64,000 bases of DNA from assembly GCA_001464545.1 (NCBI GenBank), contig LNFC01000025.1:1-64000 (forward strand). Direction: 5' to 3'. This document shows positions 1-10,156 of the stretch, in pieces (the first letter of the stretch is position 1; the number at the start of each line of letters is the position of its first letter). Below the pieces are notes generated by a model that worked only from the letters and a program-made list of their open reading frames with translations, was not told the DNA's origin and did no database searches. The DNA comes from Acidobacteria bacterium Ga0077551 (GTDB lineage: Bacteria; Pseudomonadota; Alphaproteobacteria; Caulobacterales; Hyphomonadaceae). Made by a program: the position numbers and the translations under genes.

Positions 1-104
1 TTCGACTTGTCCTTGTCCACGCAGGTGACGATGTGGCCGAAATCGGCAAAACAGGCGCCTGACACGAGGCCGACATAGCCCGTTCCGATAATCGCGACAC
101 GCAT
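1..104 (-). CDS. ugd: UDP-glucose 6-dehydrogenase, N-terminal fragment
   Basis: Only the first 34 codons are inside the window; the gene runs off the left edge. The fragment reads [19 protein letters not shown] and continues through a VDKDKS stretch, which is the Rossmann NAD-binding start (GxGYVG) typical of UDP-glucose/GDP-mannose dehydrogenases. The enzyme oxidises UDP-glucose to UDP-glucuronate for envelope polysaccharide. This fits the glycan genes to its right. The exact substrate (UDP-glucose versus GDP-mannose or UDP-ManNAc) cannot be settled from this short piece, but the start is closest to UDP-glucose dehydrogenases. Confidence 0.8.
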   Translation of the reverse strand, partial: MRVAIIGTGYVGLVSGACFADFGHIVTCVDKDKS

Positions 105-256
105 GGGAAATCCCTCAAAAACACACAAAGCGGTTGATCGCGTGCGGGGTGCAATTTTTGTGCGAGGGGGTCAAGGGGCGTCTGCCGCAAGGGAACCGGG
201 TTGACTCTCGCAAGCGTTAACGACAGGATCAAAACGTGAACAAATGGGAGGGCAGG

Positions 257-880
257 ATGAGCCTCACTTTCTATACAAACCCGATGTCTCGGGGGCGGAT
301 TGCGCGCTGGATGCTGGAAGAAACGGGGGCGGCGTATGAGACACGCTACCTGCGCTACGGGCCGGAGATGAGTTCGGCGGACTATACGGCCGTGAACCCG
401 ATGCGGAAGGTTCCGGCGATCGTGCATGACGGCAAGGTGCTGACCGAATGCGCGGCGATCTGCCTTTACCTTGCCGATGCCTTCCCGAAGGCGGATCTCG
501 CCCCGCCGCTGGACGCGCGGGCGGATTATTACCGCTGGATGCTGTTCGCGGCCGGCCCATGGGAAGCGGCGAGCACGAACCGCTCGCTGAACGTCGAGGT
601 GAGCCCGGAGACATCCGGCATGGTCGGGTATGGGGACTTTGACCGCACGCTGGACGCGCTGCTGAGCGCCGTGCCCGACGAAGGCTACCTGCTGGGGCCG
701 AAATTCTCGGCGCTGGATGTCTACATGGGCTCGCAGATCAGCTGGGGCAGCCAGTTCGGATCGATCCCGAAGACGCTGCGCGTCGAGGCGTATCTCGAAC
801 GCCTCCAGTCGCGGCGCGGCTATATCCGGGCGAGCGAGCTCGACGATGCCGCCATGGCCACTTACGGGCCGGCGGGCTGA
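257..880 (+). CDS. Glutathione S-transferase family protein
   Basis: About 207 residues, the normal size of a two-domain GST. The N-terminal thioredoxin-like half contains the TNPMSRGRIARWMLEE stretch and the cis-proline segment RKVPAIVHDG, followed by a TECAAICLYLAD helix that places the conserved glutathione-contacting Glu/Cys region. The helical C-terminal half follows. I chose the ATG at 257 because GGGAGGG lies just upstream; a GTG at 236 would add seven residues. It is monocistronic between the divergent ugd fragment and the convergent membrane protein. Its substrate cannot be inferred. Confidence 0.85.
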   Translation: MSLTFYTNPMSRGRIARWMLEETGAAYETRYLRYGPEMSSADYTAVNPMRKVPAIVHDGKVLTECAAICLYLADAFPKADLAPPLDARADYYRWMLFAAGPWEAASTNRSLNVEVSPETSGMVGYGDFDRTLDALLSAVPDEGYLLGPKFSALDVYMGSQISWGSQFGSIPKTLRVEAYLERLQSRRGYIRASELDDAAMATYGPAG

Positions 881-886
881 GGCGCA

Positions 887-2674
887 TCAGTCCTTCCGGA
901 TGCGGTAGATCGTGGCCGGACCGGCGAGCAGGGCCGGCTCCAGCCAGGCCGGCGGACGCGACGCCATGATCTCGCCGATCAGACCGTCCGGCGCATGGCC
1001 GGCGAAGAATCGCAGGTCCACGTCTGACGGGCAGACGAGCAGATAGTCGACGCCCGCCGCCTTGAGGCGCGCGCGCGCCGCGTCCGGCGGGCTCGTGAAG
1101 ATGGCAAGCGAGGCGTCGATGCCGTCGAGGTTGCGGTGATAGTGGCCGTAGAGAACGCTGTGGCGCGTCTCGAGCAGCAGGTCAGGCGCGTCGGACGCGG
1201 GCGCGAGGATGCGGCCCGGCGGCAGGGCGTTCAGCGCAGCATGGATGGCGCGCGGGTCGCAGGCCTCAGTCGCCGGGACGGATAGCGCGGCGGACGCTTT
1301 CGGCGGGGCGATCCAGCGGCCCGCGAGGCCCCACAGGAAGGGTGCCGCGATCAGCAGGACGGCGAGATAGGCGAGGCGCGGCACGGCGGGGCCTGCAGCG
1401 CCGGCATGGATGCGCGCGGCGAGCAGGGCGAGCGGCAGGATCGCGAACAGCTGGCCGAAGACATAGAAGCGCGTCTGGTAAAGCGCGAAGATCAGCGAAA
1501 CCGTCAGCAGCAGGATGAACAGCACCTGCGCGCGGGTGTTGTCGCCGCGCCGCGCGAGGTACAGGGCGGCGCCGATGCCGGCCAGTATCGTGCCGAGCCG
1601 GAACAGGAATTCGTCCAGCTGTCCGTTCAGGTAAACCAGTGTCGGGCGGGCCTCGTCCACGCGCGCCAGCCACAGCTCGCGGGCATCGGCCGAGAGCGCA
1701 TCGAGCGGATTGGCGAGGCATTGCGGGCCGCTGACCATGATCATCGCGGCGGTGATGGCGGCCACGTTGGCGAGCACCGCCAGGCGGATGGCAAGCGACT
1801 TGTCAGATGTCATCTGCGCCGCCAGCGCGAAGGACACACCGCCGGCCAGCCCGGCAAGCAGGGTGACGGAGGAATGCGCGTCGCAGCGTGCGGTCCAGTA
1901 GTCGAGCGGCGGCACGGTGATGAGGAAAGTGGCCGCGAGCGTGGCCGCAAAACTCGCGCCGAAAACCACCGCGCCGCGCTGGCCCGGGGCGCCGGAGACC
2001 GCCCAGTCGACGGCCACGAAGGCGGCGATCACGGCCACGAAGACATGCACCTCGACGCCGATGGCGGCGGCGAGTGCGAGGCTGACGCCGGCGAGCGCCA
2101 TGGGCGCCGGCGGACGCTCTCGCCCCAGAAGCGAGACGGCGCCGAGGAGGACCAGACCGAGCTGCAGGTTGTGGTGGTCGATTGATCCGGGCAGAAAGCG
2201 GAAATGCCGGTAGAGCACCGCGAAGGCGATGAGGCAGGTGAACAGCAGAACGCCCCGGCCGCCCAGCGCGCGGGCGCCGGCGACCAGCGCCGAGGTCACG
2301 ATCAGCATACTGATCAGCGGCCAGACGGTGATGGCAAACCCAATCGCTGTCTCGCGGCCGAGGAAAGGCGAAAGCGCTGCGGCAATTGCCGCGATCGGCA
2401 GGTCCACGAGGCGTGACCAGTGCATCAGCGTGCCGCCTTCGGGGCCGAGCCGCGGCTGGCGCAGGTCGAACCAGGCCTGCCCTTCCAGCAGCTCGCGAAC
2501 CTGCACGAGACGCATCACATCATCGCCGTCGGGGCCGATGGCGCCAAAGGAACCGCTCAGCACGCTGACGATCATAAGGCTGGCAACGACCGTTGCCGAC
2601 AGCAGCAGACCGGCATGGTCTTCGACGGAGGTGGCGGGGCGGACAGGCGCCGTCATCGGGAAACTGCCCTTCAT
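887..2674 (-). CDS. GT-C-like polytopic membrane protein, probable sugar transferase
   Basis: A 595-residue protein with about a dozen hydrophobic segments. The first periplasmic loop carries a GPDGDDVMRLVQVRELL stretch with an Asp-Asp pair (residues 51-52) and an LMHWSRLVDLPIA motif. A later loop has LPGSIDHHNLQ (Asp-His-His at 166-168). Acidic first loops and DHH-type loops are seen in GT-C enzymes of the STT3/ArnT/PMT kind, which take sugars from polyprenyl-phosphate donors. The C-terminal 130 residues form a soluble domain. It is divergent from a GT2/methyltransferase/flippase-like cassette, which suggests a shared pathway. An alternative start at 2656 has a better upstream purine run. 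Function is inferred; donor and acceptor are unknown. Confidence 0.65.
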   Translation of the reverse strand: MKGSFPMTAPVRPATSVEDHAGLLLSATVVASLMIVSVLSGSFGAIGPDGDDVMRLVQVRELLEGQAWFDLRQPRLGPEGGTLMHWSRLVDLPIAAIAAALSPFLGRETAIGFAITVWPLISMLIVTSALVAGARALGGRGVLLFTCLIAFAVLYRHFRFLPGSIDHHNLQLGLVLLGAVSLLGRERPPAPMALAGVSLALAAAIGVEVHVFVAVIAAFVAVDWAVSGAPGQRGAVVFGASFAATLAATFLITVPPLDYWTARCDAHSSVTLLAGLAGGVSFALAAQMTSDKSLAIRLAVLANVAAITAAMIMVSGPQCLANPLDALSADARELWLARVDEARPTLVYLNGQLDEFLFRLGTILAGIGAALYLARRGDNTRAQVLFILLLTVSLIFALYQTRFYVFGQLFAILPLALLAARIHAGAAGPAVPRLAYLAVLLIAAPFLWGLAGRWIAPPKASAALSVPATEACDPRAIHAALNALPPGRILAPASDAPDLLLETRHSVLYGHYHRNLDGIDASLAIFTSPPDAARARLKAAGVDYLLVCPSDVDLRFFAGHAPDGLIGEIMASRPPAWLEPALLAGPATIYRIRKD

Positions 2675-2740
2675 GCAAGGCTAACTTAACCAGTGCCGGT
2701 CTATGACATGGAAACATTCACCAAAGACTGAACGCCCGCG

Positions 2741-3748
2741 ATGCTTGAATCCAGCCGCTACAGCCTTGCCGTCCTGCTGCCTTGCTACAACGAGGGGCTG
2801 TCGATCGCGTCGGTGGTGATCAGCTTCCGCAAGGTGCTGCCGGGCGCCCGCATCTACGTGTACGACAACAACTCCACCGACAATACCGCCCAGCAGGCCG
2901 CGCTCGCGGGCGCAACGGTGATCACCTGCAAGCGCCAGGGCAAGGGCAATGTGGTTCGCCAGATGTTCGCCGACATCGAGGCCGACATCTACATCATGGC
3001 AGACGGCGACGGAACCTACGACGCCGCCGCCGCCCCGCGCATGATCGACGCGCTGATCGCCGACCGCGCCGACATGGTGGTCGGCACGCGCCGCAACATC
3101 ACCGAGGATGCCGGGCGCGCGGGCCATGCCTTCGGCAACCAGATGTTCAACCGCGTCTACCAGGCCTTGTTCGGGCGCGATTTCACCGACATCTTCTCCG
3201 GCTACCGGGTGTTCACGCGCCGCTTTGCCAAGAGCTTCCCGGCCCATTCGGCGGGCTTCGAGATCGAGACGGAAATGTCCGTTCACGCCTCGACCCTGCG
3301 CCTGCCGGTGACCGAGATCGCGTTCGACTATGGCCGCCGCGTCGAAGGCTCGGCGAGCAAGCTGTCGACCTTCCGCGACGGATTCCGCATTCTCTCGATG
3401 ATGGCGATGCTGCTGAAGGAGACGAAGCCCTTCGTCTTCTTTGGTTGGATCGCGGCGGCGCTGTTTGCGCTCTCCACGTTCCTGATGATCCCGATCACGC
3501 TCGAATTCTTCGCGACGGGCCTGGTCGAGCGCGTCCCCACGGTGATGCTGGCGATGACGCTGCTGGTCGGCGCGATGCTGTCGCTCTCCTGCGGGATAAT
3601 CTTGGATTCCGTCTCCCGGGCTCGCATCGAGCAGAAGCGCATCTTCTATCTCTCGCAGGCCCCCGCCCGCGGCGAGCGGACTTATCCCGGCGCCCAGCCG
3701 ATCGAGGAGCGCGATGCCGCCGCGCCTTTCCGGAGCACGGGTTTCTGA
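2741..3748 (+). CDS. Glycosyltransferase family 2, membrane-anchored
   Basis: A 335-residue inverting GT-A enzyme. The N-terminus reads VLLPCYNEG followed by YDNNSTDNTA, the usual nucleotide-binding start, and the metal-binding DGD lies at residues 88-90 in IMADGDGTYDA. Two or three hydrophobic segments follow residue ~225, as in polyprenyl-phosphate glycosyltransferases of the DPM1/ArnC/GtrB type. It probably moves a sugar from a nucleotide donor to a lipid carrier at the inner membrane. Its TGA overlaps the ATG of the methyltransferase gene, so the two are likely translated together. Confidence 0.85.
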   Translation: MLESSRYSLAVLLPCYNEGLSIASVVISFRKVLPGARIYVYDNNSTDNTAQQAALAGATVITCKRQGKGNVVRQMFADIEADIYIMADGDGTYDAAAAPRMIDALIADRADMVVGTRRNITEDAGRAGHAFGNQMFNRVYQALFGRDFTDIFSGYRVFTRRFAKSFPAHSAGFEIETEMSVHASTLRLPVTEIAFDYGRRVEGSASKLSTFRDGFRILSMMAMLLKETKPFVFFGWIAAALFALSTFLMIPITLEFFATGLVERVPTVMLAMTLLVGAMLSLSCGIILDSVSRARIEQKRIFYLSQAPARGERTYPGAQPIEERDAAAPFRSTGF

Positions 3749-4446
3749 TGCGCCGCGAGATGACCAACCGCATCCGCTTCGTGCTGGAGGACATCGTGCC
3801 GCCGGTCTTGCGCGATTCCGGCCTGTTCAAGGCAGCCGCCTCGATGGCCTGGGGCCACCATGTGGCCGATCTTGCGCGCTTCCGCGAACGCGCCGCTTTC
3901 CTGACCGACGAAGAATACGAGGCGCTCTACCGCAAGCACCCGCGCGTCCACGAGGACACCGACAATTCGGACGCCTGCATCGCTGCGATCACGGCGGACA
4001 TCGTCGGCGCGAGCGCGATGGATGTCGGCTGCGGCACGGGCGCCTTGCTGCGCCGGGTGCGGGACGCGCGCACCGACCTTGGCGCGCTGGTCGGCGTCGA
4101 TTTCGTGATCGATCCGGACCTGAAGGATGAGGGCATCCAGTATTTCGCCGCGAAGGTCGAGACATTGCCCTTCCCCGACAAGGCGTTCGACACGGTGATC
4201 TGCACGCATGTGATCGAGCATATCGTCGATTACCGCGCCGCGATTGCCGAGCTGCGCCGGGTGGCGCGCCGGCGGCTCATCCTCGTCGTGCCGCGCGAGC
4301 GGGAATACCGCTACACCTTCAACCCGCACGTTAACTTCTTTCCGTATACGCACAGCTTCCTGCGCGCCGTTATGCCGGTGCCGGAAAGCTACCATATTCG
4401 CGAGATTGGCCGCGACATCTACTACCGCGAGGATATCGCGCCGTGA
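3748..4446 (+). CDS. SAM-dependent methyltransferase, class I
   Basis: 232 residues with a class I methyltransferase core: AMDVGCGTGALLRRV is the SAM-binding motif I, GVDFVIDP the end of strand 2, and CTHVIEHIVDYRAAI the motif typical of UbiE/Methyltransf_11 proteins. The long N-terminal part before the core contains a KHPRVHEDTDNSDA region of unknown role. It starts at the ATG sharing bases with the preceding glycosyltransferase stop and ends overlapping the next gene by four bases. The substrate is probably a glycan or lipid-linked sugar of the same pathway, which is inference from context. Confidence 0.75.
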   Translation: MRREMTNRIRFVLEDIVPPVLRDSGLFKAAASMAWGHHVADLARFRERAAFLTDEEYEALYRKHPRVHEDTDNSDACIAAITADIVGASAMDVGCGTGALLRRVRDARTDLGALVGVDFVIDPDLKDEGIQYFAAKVETLPFPDKAFDTVICTHVIEHIVDYRAAIAELRRVARRRLILVVPREREYRYTFNPHVNFFPYTHSFLRAVMPVPESYHIREIGRDIYYREDIAP

Positions 4447-4802
4447 AAGCGCTGCCGCTGCACATACTCGGCCTGCTCGTCGCCACGCCGCTGCTGATTG
4501 CCATCGGTCAGGTAATGTTCAAGCTGACCGGCGCGAAGCTGGCGGCCTATCCGGCACCGCCGGTGCAATCGGTGCTGCTGAGCCCGCTGTTTATCGGCTC
4601 CCTGGCGCTGTATGGCGGGGCCACGCTGCTCTGGGTATATGTGCTGAAGACCGTGCCGCTCTCGTACGCCTATTCCTTCATGGCCCTGACCTTCGTCATC
4701 GTGCCGGTGCTCGCAAACGTCTGGCTCGGCGAGCCGCTGACGGCAAAATACTTCCTCGGCATGGGCCTGGTGATCGCCGGGCTTCTGACGCTCTGGTCGT
4801 AA
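4443..4802 (+). CDS. Small DMT/EmrE-like membrane protein, possible lipid-linked sugar flippase subunit
   Basis: 119 residues with four transmembrane helices, the size of SMR/EmrE and ArnE/ArnF proteins. The C-terminal half has the VPLSYAYSFMALTFVIVPV and LGEPLTAKYFLGMGLVIAG segments seen in the DMT superfamily (the GEPLT motif in the penultimate loop is characteristic). Start is a GTG overlapping the methyltransferase stop (GTGA), so it closes a three-gene translationally coupled operon. ArnE/F-type proteins flip undecaprenyl-phosphate sugars, and this role fits the upstream glycosyltransferase; a small-molecule exporter is the alternative. Confidence 0.75.
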   Translation: MKALPLHILGLLVATPLLIAIGQVMFKLTGAKLAAYPAPPVQSVLLSPLFIGSLALYGGATLLWVYVLKTVPLSYAYSFMALTFVIVPVLANVWLGEPLTAKYFLGMGLVIAGLLTLWS

Positions 4803-4803
4803 A

Positions 4804-4830
4804 AAAGCCCGCTCCGAAAGAGCGGGCTTT
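4804..4830. terminator. Bidirectional intrinsic terminator
   Basis: A perfect 11-bp stem, AAAGCCCGCTC, pairs with GAGCGGGCTTT across a 5-base loop. It has A and T runs on both sides, so it can work for both converging transcripts. It begins immediately after the DMT-like gene (stop at 4802) and lies before the stop of the phosphomutase gene at 4854. Confidence 0.85.
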
Positions 4831-4853
4831 CCTGTACGCTGCTTTCAGAGCGA

Positions 4854-6371
4854 TCAGATTTCCTGATTGTACGCGCCGACTTCCTTGTGCTTGCCGAGAC
4901 GGGGCTTCACTTCCTTGTGGAAGAGGTCCTTCATGTCGGCTTCGCTGGTCATCGATTCGACCACGACCACGAGTTCCGGCTTGTTGGACGAGGCGCGCAC
5001 CAGCACCCATGAGCCGTCTTCCAGCGTCACGCGGGCGCCGTTGACGGTATTCACGTCGATGACCTTCCGTCCAAGGATCATCGTTCCGTTGAGCGCCTGA
5101 TATTCAACGACCATCTTTTCGATGACACCATACTTCACTTCGTCGCCGCAATGCGGAGACATGGTGAGCGAGGTGAAGGCAACGCCGAGTTCGGACTTGA
5201 GGTCCGCCATCGTCTTGTCCGGATTGCGGTCCAGCATCTCGAGCACGGCCTTGGCGGCGACGAGGCCGTCATCATAGCCGAGCCCGATGGGCGGGCGGAA
5301 GAAGAAGTGGCCGGATTTCTCGAAGCCCGCGAGAGCGCCGAGTTCGTTGGTGCGGCGCTTGATGTAGGAGTGGCCGGTCTTGTAATAGTCGACGGTGGCG
5401 CCGTTGGCTTTCAGCACCGGGTCGGTCTTGTAGAGGCCGGTGGATTTCACATCGACGACGAATGTCGCGTGCGGATAATTCTTCGACAGGTCGCGCGCCA
5501 GCATCAGGCCGATCTTGTCGGCATAGATTTCCTCGCCGGTATTGTCGACCACGCCGCAGCGGTCCCCGTCCCCGTCAAAGCCGAGCACGACATCGGCGCC
5601 GTGTTCCTTGGCCGCCAGCGACATCTCGTGCAGCATCTCGGCATCTTCCGGGTTCGGATTGTATTTCGGGAAGGTGTTGTCGAGGTTGCAGTCCATCTCG
5701 ATCACTTCGGCGCCCAGCGCGCGCAGGCAGTCGCCGGCAAAGGCGCCCGCCGTGCCGTTGCCGCAAGCGGCGACGACCTTGATCTTGCGCTTCAGCTTTG
5801 TGTCGCCCACGATCGCCTGGATGTACTTCTCGCGCAGTCCGTCGATGCGGCGGATCGATCCGCCGGAGCGCTCGACGAAGCGGCCGCTCATCACGATCTC
5901 CTTGAGCTGGCCCATCTCGTCCGGCCCGAAGGTCAGCGGACGGTTCGCGCCCATCTTCACGCCGGTCCAGCCATTCTCGTTGTGCGAGGCGGTGACCATG
6001 GCGCAGCAGGCGGCGTCCAGTTCGAACTGGCTCCAGTAGACCATCGGCGAGAGGGCGAGGCCGACATCCAGCACTTCGCATCCGCCGGCGATCAGGCCGA
6101 GCGAGAGCGCGTTCTTGATCGGCTGGCTGATCGAGCGGAAATCATGGCCGGTGACGACCGTGGGCTTCACGCCGAGTTCGTGGAACAGCGTCGCCATGCC
6201 GAGGCCGAGGGCCTGCACGCCGGTCAGGTTCAGCTCCGGCGCCTTGGCATGCCCGATGCCGTTGAACCACCAGCGGGCGTCATACTCGCGGAAGCCCGTG
6301 GGCTTCACCAGCGGCAGGATCTCGAATTCGAGCGTGTTGGGGGCGATATCGGTGCGCGGTTTCGGCAGCAT
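4854..6371 (-). CDS. Phosphomannomutase/phosphoglucomutase
   Basis: 505 residues, four-domain alpha-D-phosphohexomutase. The phosphoserine loop is TASHNENGWTGVK with the catalytic Ser129. The Mg2+ loop FDGDGDR is at residues 265-271, the sugar-binding GFEKSGHFFF loop lies near residue 370, and the C-terminal phosphate-binding loop reads RASSNKPELVV. It interconverts hexose-1- and hexose-6-phosphates, supplying nucleotide sugars, which fits the adjacent glycan genes. The start at 6371 is preceded by GGAGAG; further upstream in-frame codons lack family similarity. Bifunctional AlgC-type activity is likely, but specificity is not readable. Confidence 0.9.
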   Translation of the reverse strand: MLPKPRTDIAPNTLEFEILPLVKPTGFREYDARWWFNGIGHAKAPELNLTGVQALGLGMATLFHELGVKPTVVTGHDFRSISQPIKNALSLGLIAGGCEVLDVGLALSPMVYWSQFELDAACCAMVTASHNENGWTGVKMGANRPLTFGPDEMGQLKEIVMSGRFVERSGGSIRRIDGLREKYIQAIVGDTKLKRKIKVVAACGNGTAGAFAGDCLRALGAEVIEMDCNLDNTFPKYNPNPEDAEMLHEMSLAAKEHGADVVLGFDGDGDRCGVVDNTGEEIYADKIGLMLARDLSKNYPHATFVVDVKSTGLYKTDPVLKANGATVDYYKTGHSYIKRRTNELGALAGFEKSGHFFFRPPIGLGYDDGLVAAKAVLEMLDRNPDKTMADLKSELGVAFTSLTMSPHCGDEVKYGVIEKMVVEYQALNGTMILGRKVIDVNTVNGARVTLEDGSWVLVRASSNKPELVVVVESMTSEADMKDLFHKEVKPRLGKHKEVGAYNQEI

Positions 6372-6504
6372 GTGTCTCTCCGTGAAACGGGTTGGGCGCG
6401 CCGCCGAGGGGGGGCGCGGCGTCTTGCGCGCTCTTTTGCAGTTTTCGCGCCACAGGCGAAAGGGGCGGGTTGCCGCGCACCTCACGAAAAGTTCAGAAAT
6501 ATAT

Positions 6505-6518
6505 TATTGCTTGCAATA
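6505..6518. promoter_or_regulatory. AT-rich inverted repeat upstream of outer-membrane protein gene
   Basis: Within the 240-bp gap between the phosphomutase and the barrel gene there is an abrupt AT-rich patch (about 6490-6530). It contains the inverted repeat TATTGC-TT-GCAATA followed by TATATAGAAT, which could hold a promoter -10 element. The rest of the gap is GC-rich and shows nothing else. It may be an operator or promoter for the gene at 6612; this is inference from position only. Confidence 0.35.
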
Positions 6519-6611
6519 TATAGAATCCTATCTGGCGGTGTGGAGGTTCCCCGGTGCGTCGTTCTCCTGCGTGCCGGGGCAGCTCTCCCGAACCCCAGAG
6601 GAGACTTCAGA

Positions 6612-7400
6612 ATGAACTTTCGCATCGCGCTCATTGCGCTCGGCGCCGCCGCATCCGGCCTCGCCCTCCCCGCCGCGGCCCAGGAATGGTATGCGGCCGG
6701 ATCGATCGGTTACGTGCTGCAGAATGACAGCTCAAACAGCGGCGCCACGGGCGCCTTCGCCACCGGCAACGGCGCACCGGTGATCCCGTTCGGCACCGCG
6801 ATTGCGGCGGGCACGCCGTATGGCTGGGAAACCGAATTCGACAATGGCTATGCCCTCTCCGGCGAGTTCGGTGCCCGCTATGCCAACGGATTCCGCTCCG
6901 GCGTCGAGCTGGTCTACAGCAAGGCCGAGGTGGATACCCATTCGGGCGTGAACGTCGCCGGCACGGTGATCGACGGCGTGGACGCCGCCGTGCTGACGGG
7001 CTCTGCCACGCAGCTCGGCGCGACCGTCGGCCAGGTCGTGGCTTTGCCGGACGGCGACGAGCTTGAATCGACCAGCCTGTTTGCCAACCTCTACTATGAC
7101 TTCAACCGCGACGGCCTAATCAGCCCCTATGTCGGCGCGGGCCTCGGCTACTCCGATGTCTCCGTGACGTATCGCCCCTCAGGCGTCGGCATCATTGGCG
7201 ACAGCGAGAGCAAGTTTGCCTACCAGCTGAAGGCGGGCGCGACCTGGTCCGTCAGTGAGCGGATCGATCTCTACGGCGAGGCGGCCTACCGCGCGACCGA
7301 AGATGTCGAGCTGCAGAACCAGCTGTTCCCCGGCACGCTGAACATCGAGAACACCCAGACCGTGCTGAGCGTCGGTGCGCGCTACCGGTTCGGCTCGTAA
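6612..7400 (+). CDS. Outer-membrane beta-barrel protein
   Basis: 262 residues. The first 23 or so (MNFRIALIALGAAASGLALP followed by AAAQ) form a signal peptide ending in an Ala-rich cleavage site. The mature part alternates polar and hydrophobic residues and contains glycine/aromatic barrel strands such as SPYVGAGLGYSDVSVTY, and it ends VLSVGARYRFGS, with the arginine-phenylalanine strand near the C-terminus typical of 8-stranded OmpA/OmpW/Opa-like barrels. AGAGGAG precedes the ATG at 6612. Likely a surface protein of the outer-membrane protein beta-barrel family; ligand unknown. Confidence 0.8.
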   Translation: MNFRIALIALGAAASGLALPAAAQEWYAAGSIGYVLQNDSSNSGATGAFATGNGAPVIPFGTAIAAGTPYGWETEFDNGYALSGEFGARYANGFRSGVELVYSKAEVDTHSGVNVAGTVIDGVDAAVLTGSATQLGATVGQVVALPDGDELESTSLFANLYYDFNRDGLISPYVGAGLGYSDVSVTYRPSGVGIIGDSESKFAYQLKAGATWSVSERIDLYGEAAYRATEDVELQNQLFPGTLNIENTQTVLSVGARYRFGS

Positions 7401-7407
7401 AAGCGGG

Positions 7408-7443
7408 CGTCAGTTTCCTGCGTTGGCGCGCAGGAAACTGACG
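7408..7443. terminator. 15-bp perfect palindrome at convergent gene ends
   Basis: CGTCAGTTTCCTGCG and its exact reverse complement flank a 6-base TTGGCG loop, between the stop of the barrel gene (7400) and extending into the last codons of the amidotransferase gene, whose TGA is at 7410-7412. No T run follows on either side, so it may be a Rho-dependent or RNA-stability structure, not a classical terminator. Confidence 0.55.
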
Positions 7444-8129
7444 ATCCAGCCCGCGAGGAGGCGGCGGTCGCACTCGCCTTCCAGTGACGTGACGGCGGCC
7501 GCGGCCCGCTCGTCCCCCAGTGCAGCGCGCCGGGCTTTGTACAGCGCCGCGGCATAGTCCGGTTCAAACTCCGGATGGCACTGGAAGCTGATCGCCGGGA
7601 AGTCTTCATAATTGAGCCCGGCAAACGGCGTGAAGTCCGACTTCGCGATGATCGAGGCCGACGGCGGCTTCACGACCACCTGGTCCTGGTGGCTGACCGC
7701 GACGCTGAGCGTCGGCGGGCACGGGGCGCCGCTCCAGTCCGGGCACTGAACAATTTCGTAGGTGTGGCGGCCGACGCCCCAGCCCTTCTCGGATTTGACC
7801 ACCCTGCCGCCCAGCGCCTCGCCCATGATCTGGTGGCCGAAGCAGATGCCGACCTGCGGCGTCCGGGCGGTGGCGGCGCTGCGGATGAAATCCTTCAGCG
7901 GCGCGATCCAGGGCTCCGGATCATACACGCCGGCGGGCGAGCCGGTATATAGCACGGCGTCCAGCGCGGCGGGATCGGGCAGCGCTTCGCCCTTGGCGAC
8001 GGAGACCGTCTCACACGCGATGGTGCCATCGGCCTGCGCGACCATGCGGCGGAACATTTCCGGATAGTCCGGGAAAGCCTCGCGGATTGCGGCGGGCACC
8101 TGCCCCGTCTCGATGATCGTGAGCTTCAT
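7410..8129 (-). CDS. Class I glutamine amidotransferase (GMP-synthase-like)
   Basis: 239 residues, the size of free-standing GATase1 proteins of the YfeJ/GMP synthase-like group. The nucleophile elbow is GICFGHQ with Cys96, and the rest of the triad is His185 and Glu187 in FQCHPEFEP. The oxyanion strand YTGSPAGVYD is in place, so it should be active. No synthetase partner is adjacent; such stand-alone proteins hydrolyse gamma-glutamyl or glutamine-type amides. It lies three bases downstream of the ABC exporter gene, so the two form an operon. Confidence 0.8.
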   Translation of the reverse strand: MKLTIIETGQVPAAIREAFPDYPEMFRRMVAQADGTIACETVSVAKGEALPDPAALDAVLYTGSPAGVYDPEPWIAPLKDFIRSAATARTPQVGICFGHQIMGEALGGRVVKSEKGWGVGRHTYEIVQCPDWSGAPCPPTLSVAVSHQDQVVVKPPSASIIAKSDFTPFAGLNYEDFPAISFQCHPEFEPDYAAALYKARRAALGDERAAAAVTSLEGECDRRLLAGWIVSFLRANAGN

Positions 8130-8132
8130 CGC

Positions 8133-9995
<1,863 letters not shown>

Positions 9996-10052
9996 GGCGC
10001 CGCACATGTGGCGCGGAGGATGGGAAAGAGCAAGGCGGGTCCGAACGACTGT

Positions 10053-10151
10053 GATCCCGGACAGGCCGCAAAACGGCCGTGAGCCGGACCCTCTCTCCGC
10101 ACTTGCCACAACAAGGTCCCGGCTCACGCGCTGCGCGCTGGCCGGGATGAC
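10053..10151. repeat. Intergenic inverted-repeat element
   Basis: Two inverted arms (10053-10091 and 10113-10151) read approximately ATCCCGG...TGAGCCGGACC and its complement GGTCCCGGCTCA...CCGGGAT. Each arm also has a small internal hairpin (for example GGCCG-CAAAA-CGGCC in the left arm). The element fills most of the 161-bp gap between the ABC exporter start and the DUF885 stop. It looks like a short non-autonomous palindromic repeat; other copies in the genome are expected but cannot be checked here. Confidence 0.5.
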
Positions 10152-10156
10152 AAGCT

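Noticed and set aside
2782-3747. Long plus-strand frame preceding the methyltransferase, which would make a 554-aa protein
   Set aside because: It overlaps the GT2 gene in another frame and is Arg/Gly/Pro-rich shadow sequence. The methyltransferase core starts at 3748 at a TGATG junction.
5151-6611. Long plus-strand open frame upstream of the outer-membrane protein, in frame with it
   Set aside because: It is antisense to the clear phosphomutase gene and its residues have antisense-like composition; the real protein begins at 6612 with a signal peptide and ribosome site.
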